This document shows positions 1 through 7,069 of a DNA stretch of 64,000 bases, piece after piece. The position numbers were made by a program, and so were the translations under genes. The notes beneath the pieces were generated by a model. It saw only the letters and a list, made by a program, of their open reading frames with translations. It was not told the DNA's origin and ran no database searches. The stretch is from Chloroflexota bacterium. Its GTDB lineage: Bacteria; Chloroflexota; Anaerolineae; Anaerolineales; UBA11579. Location of the stretch: the NCBI GenBank assembly GCA_013112575.1, contig JABFGG010000020.1, forward strand, positions 1-64,000, read 5' to 3'. The stretch's first letter is position 1; each line of letters begins with the position of its first letter.

Positions 1-219
1 TACCACTGTCATCGGGCCGGTGGGGCCGCTGGCCTGTGTGGCCGTACCCCCAAATATGGCCGCCAGGATACCGATGGCGATGGCGCCATACAGTCCGGCG
101 ATAGCGCCCATGCCGGATTGCACACCGAAAGCCAGGGCCAGCGGCAGTGCCACCACGCCGGCCACCAATCCTCCGGTGATATCCCCCCTCAGGTTTTTCA
201 TGTCATAAAATCTACTCAT
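1..219 (-). CDS. SulP-family anion transporter, N-terminal part (runs off window)
   Basis: Incomplete gene; 73 codons are visible before the left edge. The translation opens MSRFYDMKNLRGDITGG and continues through VVALPLALAFGVQSG and GGTATQASGPTGPM, which are the conserved first helices of the SulP (SLC26) family of sulfate/bicarbonate permeases of the inner membrane. The ATG at 219 was chosen because AAGGAG lies 6 bases ahead; an in-frame ATG six codons later is an alternative. It starts 3 bases after the stop of the M50 protease gene, so the two are probably cotranscribed. The substrate, and whether a C-terminal STAS domain exists, cannot be judged from this part. Confidence 0.85.
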   Translation of the reverse strand, partial: MSRFYDMKNLRGDITGGLVAGVVALPLALAFGVQSGMGAIAGLYGAIAIGILAAIFGGTATQASGPTGPMTVV

Positions 220-222
220 CTT

Positions 223-1395
223 CTACTCCTTAACGATAATTGCTGTGGTCTCAGCCGCTTTTTGTTGCGGTGCTGAGGATTTCTCAATGTTGGCTCTCAG
301 GTTGATCTGGTGCAGCAACTGCTCTCGCGAGATCACACCGATGATGTCGCCTTCAGTGGCAACAACCGGAAGCTGGTTGACGTTTTCTCTGTCCATGATG
401 AAGAGAGCATCCCATAAAGAGTTGTCCTCTACCACCGTGTGCAGCTGCTCTGTTGGCACCATCAGCTTGTTAGCCGTGGTGAAAGGCCACTGACGTTGTG
501 GCAGGCGGCTGATGTCGCTCAGGGTCAGCATGCCATTTAGGTGCGCGTTTTGTGTCACAAAGAAGAAGCGCTGTCCCAATGCCAGGACGTAGTCGTCCAC
601 AAGCTGTTGAATAGCCGTCACGTGTGGCACCTGGGGCAGGTCGCTCGACATCACAGAACTCACCTTCACATCCTGCAAAGTTTCCTGAATGCTGGCATGG
701 CGGCGACTGGAACCGGCGGCGTTGATCAGGAAACTACTGATTAAGATCAACCACAGCCCGTTGAAGAAGCTGCCGGTCCACATCACGAACACGCCGTAAC
801 CTGCGATGGCATAGCCGATCAATTGCCCGGAAGTGGAAGCGATCTCCGTGGCACGCAGCTTGTTCTTATTCCACGCCCACAAGCCAGCGCGCAATATACG
901 TCCACCGTCCAGCGGGAAAGCCGGGATCAGGTTGAAGACAGCCAGCACAAGATTGATGCGCGCCAGCCAGATGCTGGGGGCTGCTAGCCACAAGATGCTC
1001 TGATCTAGTAAGAACAATCCGCCAAAGAAAATGGCTAAAAACAAGCTGGCTAGAGGCCCTGCCGCCGCGATCTGGAATTCGGCTTTGGGGGATGGGGGTT
1101 CTTCTTCGATCTGCGCCACTCCGCCAAAGAAAAACAAACTGATGGCACGTACCGGGATCTTGTGCTGCAAGGCCACCCAGGCATGGGCTAACTCATGGAA
1201 AAGGACTGATGCGAATAACAACAGGCCAGTTACCAGGCCCAGCACTGCCCCCAACCCGGCAGATAGTTCAGGGTACTCGTTGGGGAAATAATTGACAGAT
1301 AAGGACCACACCAGGAACACCAGAATGAAAAGCCAACTGACGTTGAAACCAATAGGGATTCCCCAGATGCGGAATAAGGTCACATTCTGGTTCAT
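223..1395 (-). CDS. Site-2 protease (M50 family) with C-terminal CBS pair
   Basis: Intramembrane zinc metalloprotease of 390 residues. The zinc-binding HELAH lies at residues 67-71 in a hydrophobic helix and the second motif NLIPAFPLDGG at 155-165 supplies the third ligand, as in the FtsEX-independent SpoIVFB/Rv2625c group. Two CBS modules follow (about 245-300 and 305-365; the second contains QLPVVATEGDIIGVISR), which in relatives sense adenine nucleotides. GAAGGGG precedes the ATG. Known members cut membrane-anchored regulators or handle membrane-protein quality; the substrate here is unknown. Its stop is 3 bases from the SulP start, suggesting a shared transcript. A terminator hairpin lies about 65 bases upstream and isolates it from the preceding gene. 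Confidence 0.92.
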   Translation of the reverse strand: MNQNVTLFRIWGIPIGFNVSWLFILVFLVWSLSVNYFPNEYPELSAGLGAVLGLVTGLLLFASVLFHELAHAWVALQHKIPVRAISLFFFGGVAQIEEEPPSPKAEFQIAAAGPLASLFLAIFFGGLFLLDQSILWLAAPSIWLARINLVLAVFNLIPAFPLDGGRILRAGLWAWNKNKLRATEIASTSGQLIGYAIAGYGVFVMWTGSFFNGLWLILISSFLINAAGSSRRHASIQETLQDVKVSSVMSSDLPQVPHVTAIQQLVDDYVLALGQRFFFVTQNAHLNGMLTLSDISRLPQRQWPFTTANKLMVPTEQLHTVVEDNSLWDALFIMDRENVNQLPVVATEGDIIGVISREQLLHQINLRANIEKSSAPQQKAAETTAIIVKE

Positions 1396-1460
1396 TTGCG
1401 ACCCCTTCTATAAATGTCGTGTATTCGTCTCATCGTTTTCCTCTTCTTGATGCGCTTACC

Positions 1461-1507
1461 AATAAAAAAAGCCGACATATGTACCTCCTGTGGAGGTCAA
1501 TGTCGGC
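1461..1507 (-). terminator. Rho-independent terminator after the DUF2294 gene
   Basis: GCCGACAT (1471-1478) pairs with ATGTCGGC (1500-1507), and inside it ACCTCC (1483-1488) pairs with GGAGGT (1492-1497). Read on the minus strand the stem is followed by a run of seven T (A-run 1464-1470). It sits between the DUF2294 gene and the M50 protease gene. Confidence 0.8.
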
Positions 1508-1668
1508 TTACTGAGCAACCCGTGGTGTTCATATTGACCACGCTTTGCCTAATCTGCCAGGGGTTTATTTTGTATTACGGAGACAATATACAGCGATGTC
1601 CAGCATTTGTCAAGGTATTATTCGGGTTCTTATGCAATATTGATACAAGTCGATTTTCCATGCTTGGC

Positions 1669-2031
1669 TTAGATTTTGCCCAATGGCTTGTCCACAGTGA
1701 GGACCACGATGCGCTCGCCAGTCGTTGTGCTGATGTCCGAATGTAAACTGACCATCTCGCAATCAAGAATACCTTGCACCATCTCTTCCAATTCCGGCCG
1801 CAGGGACTCAAACAGTTGGCGGCGCGTCTCTTTCACCAGGGTCTTGCCGTCTTCCGATTCGGCCAGCTTCTGTTCAGCGCGCGTTAACACGCCGCGGATG
1901 CGCACGACCACCATATCTTCTACAAAGAAGGTGCGCACCTCAAGTGGCCCTCGCCCCAGGTAATCCTTCTCGAATTGCACGATGGCTTTCGAAAATTCAG
2001 CCTGCAGTTCCCCACGCGTTTTATTGCTCAT
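1669..2031 (-). CDS. DUF2294 domain-containing protein
   Basis: A 120-residue soluble protein matching DUF2294 along its whole length: the N-terminal helix MSNKTRGELQAEFSKAIVQF, the strand VEDMVVVRIRGVLTRAEQKL, the segment LVKETRRQLFESLRP and the closing LHSDISTTTGERIVVLTVD are typical for the family. Function is not established; family members occur near membrane or stress genes. No signal peptide or membrane segment is present. AGGGAAG lies 5 bases before the ATG. It is a single-gene unit: terminator downstream at 1461-1507 and a propeller lipoprotein on the same strand upstream. Family assignment is firm, the role open. Confidence 0.85.
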   Translation of the reverse strand: MSNKTRGELQAEFSKAIVQFEKDYLGRGPLEVRTFFVEDMVVVRIRGVLTRAEQKLAESEDGKTLVKETRRQLFESLRPELEEMVQGILDCEMVSLHSDISTTTGERIVVLTVDKPLGKI

Positions 2032-2118
2032 GACACTTCCCTATCTGAAACCAAAACAAAGATGACCAAATTATAATTAATAAGGAAGCACCTGATTACT
2101 GAATTTTAAAGGAGCTTA

Positions 2119-3363
2119 TCAGGGAGTGTTCCTCTCGCTGAGAATGACCAAGATCATATCATCGAAGGGTGGGTTTTCGCTTTTGTTCCCCCCTACTGCG
2201 ACAATATTCCCATTGTTGGCAACGATGATATCTTTGCCAACGTCCTGGCTATTGCCCTCGTCCCGGTACGACCAGATCAGTTCCCCTCCAGAGTCCACTC
2301 TCCAGATCGCCAGATCCCAATTGCTATAGCCAATTAATGCAAAACCGCCGTCATCCATTTGGTCCACGTGCAAGACACGGTCATCTGCTTGACTCCCATA
2401 GGTTTGCATCCACAGCATACGCCCCTCTGGGGTTAGGCGCATTAAGAATCCGTCATGGTCACCAGGACTGAAACTGCTGGAATACCCGGAGATGACAAAG
2501 CCGCCATCAGCCAGACTAAGTACGTCATGCGCAACATCAAAGCGATCCCCTGCTATCACTCGCCGCCAAAGCTCGTTACCATCTTTGTCAATCCGCAGGA
2601 AAAGGAAATCCATGCTGCCCTCAAATTCACCTGTAAAACCGGCAATGAGCGCCCCACCATCCGGATTCAGCCCGATCCCGAATGCCCGGTCCGTAACCGA
2701 AGTGCCAAATGCATGAGACCAGATCTCATGCCCATCCACATCCGTTCGCACCACGTAGAAATCCAGTCCACCTGCCCCTTCACTGGCTGTTTGGCCAGCG
2801 AGCAAGAAGCCACCCTCAGGTATTGGCTCTGCCGCCCAGAGTATTTCGTTCTCCCCTCCACCGTAGGTTCTCAACCAGTTTTCATTGCCATCCGCATCAA
2901 AGCTTTGCATATATCCATCAGAGTCGCCAGTATCACTCTCTTGTGTGCCTACGATTACAAAGTTGCCTTTTTGAGCTTCTCGAACCACCCAGGCGTAATC
3001 AGCGCCCTTCTGACCCGATGAACGGCTCCACACCAGATCACCATCGGGCGAGATGCGCATGACAAGGGCATCCCAATTACTGATATTTTCCGAGCCGCTG
3101 TAATCATATCCGGCAACCAAAAATCCCCCATCCTCAAGCTCGATCACGCTGGTTCCCACTTCCCCTTTGCCCGTATCCAGGAGGGACCGGAGAACTAAAT
3201 TAGCCTCCAACGAATGGGCAGGCTCACCGGCAAATTGCTCGTCGCCAGGAGTTATCAAGGCCGTTTCTTCCTTATCTGGCGTTCTAGACGGTTGTCCATT
3301 TAGTGGTGAACAACTGAACATAACTGCCACCAGTAGGAAACTGGATAATGATCGCTTGTCCAA
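2119..3363 (-). CDS. Lipoprotein with repeated beta-propeller-like units
   Basis: About 414 residues. The start was set at TTG (3363) because GGAGGT lies 6 bases upstream and the protein then opens with a lipoprotein signal (SLSSFLLVAVMFSCSPLNG, putative lipidated Cys near residue 18); an upstream ATG at 3426 would add 21 charged residues in front of it. The rest is made of six to seven repeats of about 50 residues, each with a DGGF(L/V)(I/L)AG strand and a later DxDGxxxW motif (for example DPDGGALIAGFTG, DKDGNELWRR). Such repeats are predicted to fold as a propeller exposed outside the cell. No catalytic motif is seen. The PadR gene lies 155 bases upstream on the same strand. Confidence 0.75.
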   Translation of the reverse strand: MDKRSLSSFLLVAVMFSCSPLNGQPSRTPDKEETALITPGDEQFAGEPAHSLEANLVLRSLLDTGKGEVGTSVIELEDGGFLVAGYDYSGSENISNWDALVMRISPDGDLVWSRSSGQKGADYAWVVREAQKGNFVIVGTQESDTGDSDGYMQSFDADGNENWLRTYGGGENEILWAAEPIPEGGFLLAGQTASEGAGGLDFYVVRTDVDGHEIWSHAFGTSVTDRAFGIGLNPDGGALIAGFTGEFEGSMDFLFLRIDKDGNELWRRVIAGDRFDVAHDVLSLADGGFVISGYSSSFSPGDHDGFLMRLTPEGRMLWMQTYGSQADDRVLHVDQMDDGGFALIGYSNWDLAIWRVDSGGELIWSYRDEGNSQDVGKDIIVANNGNIVAVGGNKSENPPFDDMILVILSERNTP

Positions 3364-3518
3364 GAGTGCACCTCCAATTGATCGCTCTTGTCGGTCTGAA
3401 GGATTTTTCTCGCCAACACTTGCCAAATGTTTTGCTCCAAATTCCCTCTCAAATAGTCGTTCACCGTCTGCAAGGACAAGGGGACCATCGTCCTTTTAGG
3501 ATTACCGATCAGCTTGGC

Positions 3519-4073
3519 CTATTTCAATTCTTTGAGCGAGTAATCCTCTGACCGTACTCGCTCAACTACACTTTTCAGCCATTCCAATAAGCTCTGGTTG
3601 TTACGAATGCCATATTCCAGAGGCAACATGCTAAGGAAAAATGCACGCGAATCTTCACGGGATTTGATGTTTTCATACATTAGATTGTAGACAGCCAGTA
3701 TTTCTTCTGCAGCCCTAATTTCATGCTGTAACAGTTCCTCGAATTCTTCATCGGTAAGCTTGCTCCCGAAAAAGATTTGGATCATGAAAGGCTCGCGGAA
3801 CACCTGGGGGGGCAGAGGCGTTGATAGCCAGCGATGCAGTTCTTCGCTACCCATATCGGTGATATGGTAAATCTTCATGTCCAGGCGTTGTTCGCGTTCT
3901 ACAACTTCCAGATCAACCAATCCCTCCTCTTTCAACTTGGCCAGCGTGCGATAGATCTGGCTCTGATTGGCAGGCCAGAAGTGTTGTACGGAACCATCAA
4001 AAGCTTTCTTAAGGTCATACCCGGATGAGGAATCAAAGGCAAGAAAACCGAGAATTGCGTGTTTTAATGACAT
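3519..4073 (-). CDS. PadR-family transcriptional regulator
   Basis: 184 residues. Residues 1-80 form a PadR winged helix: MSLKHAILGFLAF, the recognition region NQSQIYRTLAKLKEEGLVD and the wing with KIYHITDMGSEELHRWL. The C-terminal half (about 95-180) is the long-helix dimerisation domain of the larger PadR (Vir_act_alpha_C) type. There is no Shine-Dalgarno; a perfect TATAAT on the minus strand (4083-4088) ends 9 bases before the ATG, so the mRNA may be leaderless. A perfect inverted repeat just upstream is a likely autoregulatory site. Candidate targets are itself and the following lipoprotein. Confidence 0.9.
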   Translation of the reverse strand: MSLKHAILGFLAFDSSSGYDLKKAFDGSVQHFWPANQSQIYRTLAKLKEEGLVDLEVVEREQRLDMKIYHITDMGSEELHRWLSTPLPPQVFREPFMIQIFFGSKLTDEEFEELLQHEIRAAEEILAVYNLMYENIKSREDSRAFFLSMLPLEYGIRNNQSLLEWLKSVVERVRSEDYSLKELK

Positions 4074-4098
4074 TTATTATCTATTATATGCATTAGCG

Positions 4099-4116
4099 TA
4101 TAGTACCAGTACTATA
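4099..4116. promoter_or_regulatory. Inverted repeat, putative PadR operator
   Basis: TATAGTAC-CA-GTACTATA is a perfect 8-base inverted repeat with a 2-base centre. It covers the region where the -35 of the padR promoter would lie (the TATAAT -10 is at 4083-4088 on the minus strand). Position and symmetry fit autorepression by the adjacent PadR protein; the assignment is inference. Confidence 0.55.
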
Positions 4117-4193
4117 ATACATATATAGTAGCTTTGCAAGGTAGAGGTTGGCACAGTGCACCCGTACAATTTGTCACCCACAGATTCCTGCGA

Positions 4194-4236
4194 CATTCGC
4201 GAAGCGAATGCGAAAGGCCAAGGCATAGCCTTGGCC
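4194..4236. repeat. Tandem hairpin (REP-like) element
   Basis: Two perfect hairpins in tandem: CATTCGC-gaa-GCGAATG (4194-4210) and GGCCAAGGC-ata-GCCTTGGCC (4216-4236). Neither is followed by a T-run on the plus strand. The second ends 2 bases before the -35 of the arsR promoter. The layout of two short-loop hairpins recurs at 8561-8603, 12661-12712 and 60054-60102 with different stems. Confidence 0.6.
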
Positions 4237-4238
4237 AC

Positions 4239-4289
4239 TTGACAAGAACTAATATATTAGTTTATACTAATATAAGATATGACTAATAT
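4239..4289 (+). promoter_or_regulatory. arsR-family gene promoter with repeated ACTAATAT operator
   Basis: TTGACA (4239-4244) and TATACT (4263-4268) are separated by 18 bases. The spacer holds the palindrome CTAATATATTAG (4249-4260). ACTAATAT occurs three times, starting at 4248, 4266 and 4282, the last inside the first codons. The predicted start of transcription (about 4275) is only a few bases before the ATG at 4279, so the message would be almost leaderless. Autorepression by the ArsR protein is the natural inference. Confidence 0.65.
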
Positions 4290-4596
4290 TCAACTATTCG
4301 GCGCGTTAGCAGACCCCACCCGCCAATCCCTCTTTGAACGCCTGCGCCAGGGACCTGCCTCCGTTAATCAATTGACCGAAGCCGTAGACGTCAGTCAATC
4401 CGCAGTCTCGCAGCACCTGCGCGTTTTGCGTGAGGCTGACCTCGTCCAGGTGCAGAAGCTCGGCAACCGCCGCTTGTACAGCCTCAATCCGCAAGGCCTG
4501 AGCGTCTTGCGCCAATATGTAGAAAGCTTGTGGGACGATGTCCTTGGCTCTTTCCAACAAGCTGCAATTGAACAATCCCAACAAGAAGGAAGGTAA
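4279..4596 (+). CDS. ArsR-family winged-helix regulator
   Basis: 105 residues, the usual length of a one-domain ArsR/SmtB repressor. It begins MTNIQLFGALADPTRQSLFERL and contains the helix-turn-helix NQLTEAVDVSQSAVSQHLRV (about 29-48) and the wing LVQVQKLGNRRLYSLN. No metal-binding cysteine pair (ELCVCDL type) is present, so it is not a classical metal sensor; it belongs to the group paired with SRPBCC/AHSA1 proteins. It is followed 3 bases later by that partner gene. No Shine-Dalgarno precedes the start. Confidence 0.92.
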   Translation: MTNIQLFGALADPTRQSLFERLRQGPASVNQLTEAVDVSQSAVSQHLRVLREADLVQVQKLGNRRLYSLNPQGLSVLRQYVESLWDDVLGSFQQAAIEQSQQEGR

Positions 4597-4599
4597 CCC

Positions 4600-5064
4600 A
4601 TGAACAAAAGCAGTATCCCCCCGGTAGAAAAGACCATCACCGTCCCTCTGGAGCTTTCGGAAGCCTTCAAACTCTTCACCGATGGCATCGGCACCTGGTG
4701 GCCGCTTCACCGGCATTCCGTCGATGGCGAAAACTCCAGCGATTGCCAGATAGAGGGTTTTGTGGGCGGTCGCTTCTACGAGATCATGAAGGACGGTAGC
4801 CAGGCAGAATGGGGCAAAGTCATGGCCTGGTTGCCGCCCCACCGCCTGGTCGTCACCTGGCATCCGGGTCGCGAAGCCGAAACCGCTCAGGAACTGGAGA
4901 TCAGCTTCTCGACAGTAGCCGAAGGCACCCAGGTCCACCTCCTCCACCGCGGCTGGGAGATACTTGGGGAAGCAGCCGAAGAAGCTCGCCAGCAGTACGT
5001 CCCCGGTTGGGATTTCGTGTTGGGGCACTACATCACAGCAGCCAACAAGAAGCCAGTGGAATAA
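4600..5064 (+). CDS. SRPBCC (AHSA1-like) domain protein
   Basis: 154 residues forming a single START/SRPBCC fold with hydrophobic cavity: VEKTITVPLELSEAFKLFTD at the start, the strand CQIEGFVGGRFYEIM, then GKVMAWLPPHRLVVTWHPG and the C-terminal helix region with GWDFVLGHYITAA. This is the family called activator of Hsp90 ATPase homologue 1-like in bacteria, which is regularly encoded beside an ArsR regulator, as here (3-base gap, AAGGAAGG ribosome site inside the end of arsR). The ligand is unknown. A terminator follows at 5091-5114. Confidence 0.88.
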   Translation: MNKSSIPPVEKTITVPLELSEAFKLFTDGIGTWWPLHRHSVDGENSSDCQIEGFVGGRFYEIMKDGSQAEWGKVMAWLPPHRLVVTWHPGREAETAQELEISFSTVAEGTQVHLLHRGWEILGEAAEEARQQYVPGWDFVLGHYITAANKKPVE

Positions 5065-5090
5065 TTCCAAACACATAACCAAACAAAAAA

Positions 5091-5114
5091 GCCCAGCAAT
5101 AATCTGGGCTTTTA
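5091..5114 (+). terminator. Rho-independent terminator of the arsR-SRPBCC operon
   Basis: GCCCAG (5091-5096) pairs with CTGGGC (5104-5109) across a 7-base loop, preceded by six A and followed by TTTTATTAT. Confidence 0.8.
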
Positions 5115-5208
5115 TTATGGCAGTTAACAAGGCTAGAATCTTTTTGGCTTTTTTCGCATCAATGCTAGAATGTGTAATGAAGCAGGAGCGGTGAATTGAA
5201 GGCCTTTC

Positions 5209-5753
5209 ATGACTGAAAAATCAAAAAGTCAAATTGCAAAACAAAATATTTTCATTGTTGTTGTGCTTATCAGCTTATGCGGAATTATTGCAAATACGAA
5301 TTCTTATTTCTATAAGGAATGGCACGACAGCCATTGGCAAAAATTAACGACTCCTCTAACCCTGCAAGACAAAAGAAACTTTGCAACGATTTGGGGCTGC
5401 CAGAAAATTATCCCAAGTGCCGGGAGACGGCGGTAGTTTATGGTCCTGACTTTTTTCCAGAAGTAAAAAGACGACTTCAGCCTCTTTTTGGCAAATGGGC
5501 AACTTATGAAGAAGTCGACAGGATATTCGGTGGCTATAGAGATGAATGTGAGCGACCAAGGACTGATAAAGACGGAAATGAGTACTTTCGTTGCAGTTAT
5601 GATTTGCGCTGCGACAATGTCTTTTGGTTTACTGCAGTCTTTCGGGGAAATGGGGAGCTAACAAGGTTGCATTTTAGTACTGAATTATATGATGCGAGGC
5701 CACTGCAAATCAATTTCTGTCTGGCAGATTATGCTACCCCACCCCCTCCTTAG
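5209..5753 (+). pseudogene. Frameshifted gene for a small membrane-anchored protein of unknown function
   Basis: Two overlapping reading frames together look like one gene. The first (5209-5436, MTEKSKSQIAKQN then the membrane helix IFIVVVLISLCGIIANTN) has a GAAGG site 8 bases upstream. The second (coding through to 5753) carries the body, with CNDLGLPENYPKC, FFPEVKRRLQPLFGKWATY and four further cysteines (DECERP, FRCSYDLRCD). Moving from the first frame to the second needs a one-base step back, consistent with one base missing, for example in the A-run at 5371-5374. It could be a sequencing error, a real mutation or, less likely, programmed slippage. The family is not recognised; the product would be anchored by its N-terminus with its body outside the membrane. 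Confidence 0.5.
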
Positions 5754-6306
5754 CCCTCTACTTACCAAATTTAGGAAACGATCCGCTTTCAGTATCCTGC
5801 ATCCCCTTCAAGCAATAAGAACTAACTAAACAGTCCCATGAACAGAAGACAAATAATCCTGGTACTCTTAATAATTATCTTCATCCTCTTCTATATACTT
5901 TTTTGTTATTCCAGGGCCAGGACCAGACTTCAGCCACTTACTCACGCCTACTCAATAATGTAACCCGCTGATACAACCCGAATACCCTGTTTTACATCCC
6001 AAGCTGCTGTAGGGGCGACGTATGCGTCGTCCGATTTCCTAAATAGAACGCCTAACCACAGTCATAAAAAAGGATTTGATTATTTTTATAATCCATAGAG
6101 CTTACCCACAGGTTCGACAGCGAACTCCATAAGCAACAGCAATGCTGTTTCGTCGGGTACATTAACCCTACATACTTGTACATTAATTCACCCTTTTTAA
6201 CACTCTCCCGCTGCCTAGTACCGCCACATATGCCGTTCACTTTTTTCTCTGACCCCACATCTTATATTCCGGCAAGAACCCGCCAGTCAAAAACGCAAAA
6301 AGGTTA
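5754..6306. other. Gene-poor interval with repeat debris
   Basis: No convincing gene. On the plus strand 5838-5963 encodes 41 residues with one hydrophobic stretch (IILVLLIIIFILFYILFCY) but no ribosome site; it may be a remnant of a gene like the preceding one. A short palindromic repeat of the GTAGGGGCGA type lies at 6009-6032. The rest is AT-rich and unstructured. The 3' ends of two convergent units (5753 and 6307) flank it. Confidence 0.5.
6009..6032. repeat. GTAGGGGCGA-type short palindromic repeat
   Basis: GTAGGGGCGACG followed by TATGCGTCGTCC forms an imperfect hairpin. Related units occur at 8539-8556 (AGAACGGCCGTTCT then GCCCCTGTAC) and 11759-11782 (GGGCGAA..TTCGCCCCTAC). Each sits in an intergenic interval. 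Confidence 0.5.
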
Positions 6307-7020
6307 CTATTCAAGTGGTCTCTTCCCTGGCACACCCACCCGCCGGGGGTATTTTTCCAGTGTGTTTTCTATCTTTTTCACCACAACTAAATAGCGGCTG
6401 TCGCTGACATCGCTCAATTCCACCTTGATGAAGTCTTGCAATTCACCACCCAGTTCGGCAAAGGCAGGTTGCGCATCGGTGGCTTCTTCGTGGGCGGTGT
6501 GGCCCTTCTGGGCCAGCATATAACTGCCGGGTTTGACAAGCGGCAGGAGGTATTCAGCCAGGACAGTTACCGGGGCGACGGCGCGGGCCAAGGCCCAATC
6601 GTAGGTCTCGCGGTGGTCAGGCAAGCGGCCAACCTCCTCGGCGCGGGCAGTGAGGATCTCGACGCCATCCAGGCCCAAAACCTGCACAATGTGAGCGAGG
6701 AAAGCGGTCTTTTTACCGACCGATTCGACGAGAGTGAGGTGGATGTCCGGGACGGCGATCTTTAAGGGAATACCGGGGAAGCCAGCACCTGTGCCTACGT
6801 CGATGATGCGGTTGAAGTCCGTCTCACGCATGGCAGGCAGGCAGCTGAGCGAGTCGAGGAAGTGCTTGACCTGAACCTCCCCGGGTTCAGTAATAGCAGT
6901 CAGGTTGATGCGTTTATTCCAATCGGCCAGTTCGGCAGCATAGCGCGCGAAGGCAGCGGCCTGGCTGTCGTCAAGTTCAAGATCGAATAAGTTAAGGGCG
7001 TCGTGCTGTAAGTCACGCAT
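6307..7020 (-). CDS. rsmG: 16S rRNA (guanine527-N7)-methyltransferase RsmG
   Basis: 237 residues, the normal size of RsmG (GidB), which transfers a methyl group from S-adenosylmethionine to N7 of G527 in 16S rRNA. The family signature is intact: WNKRINLTAI near residue 34, HFLDSLSCLP, the SAM-binding loop IIDVGTGAGFPGIPLKI (about 72-88), LVESVGKKTAFL, and the later VARAVAP equivalent LARAVAPVTVLAEYLLP. There is no Shine-Dalgarno; TATAAT on the minus strand (7029-7034) ends 8 bases before the ATG, so translation may be leaderless. It diverges from the LysM gene with 49 bases between start codons. Confidence 0.96.
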   Translation of the reverse strand: MRDLQHDALNLFDLELDDSQAAAFARYAAELADWNKRINLTAITEPGEVQVKHFLDSLSCLPAMRETDFNRIIDVGTGAGFPGIPLKIAVPDIHLTLVESVGKKTAFLAHIVQVLGLDGVEILTARAEEVGRLPDHRETYDWALARAVAPVTVLAEYLLPLVKPGSYMLAQKGHTAHEEATDAQPAFAELGGELQDFIKVELSDVSDSRYLVVVKKIENTLEKYPRRVGVPGKRPLE

Positions 7021-7028
7021 TTGTAACG

Positions 7029-7065
7029 ATTATAGCTTGCTGTGAGGCAGACGGCACAATACAAT
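7029..7065. promoter_or_regulatory. Interleaved divergent promoters of rsmG and the LysM gene
   Basis: Plus strand: TTGCTG (7037-7042), 17-base spacer, TACAAT (7060-7065), with the ATG at 7070. Minus strand: TATAAT (complement of 7029-7034), with the rsmG ATG at 7020 and a weak TTGTGC -35 (complement of 7054-7059, 19-base spacer). Both -10 elements end 4-8 bases before a start codon and no ribosome site exists on either side. Confidence 0.65.
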
Positions 7066-7069
7066 AAAA

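Noticed and set aside
4306..5130. 274-codon minus-strand frame across arsR and the SRPBCC gene
   Set aside because: Antisense shadow of two well-supported genes, no recognisable protein.
5365..5380. Programmed -1 frameshift at the A-run
   Set aside because: No proper slippery heptamer followed by a stimulatory stem was evident; a missing base is simpler.
5838..5963. 41-codon plus-strand frame with a hydrophobic stretch
   Set aside because: No ribosome site or promoter; kept only as a note in the interval entry.
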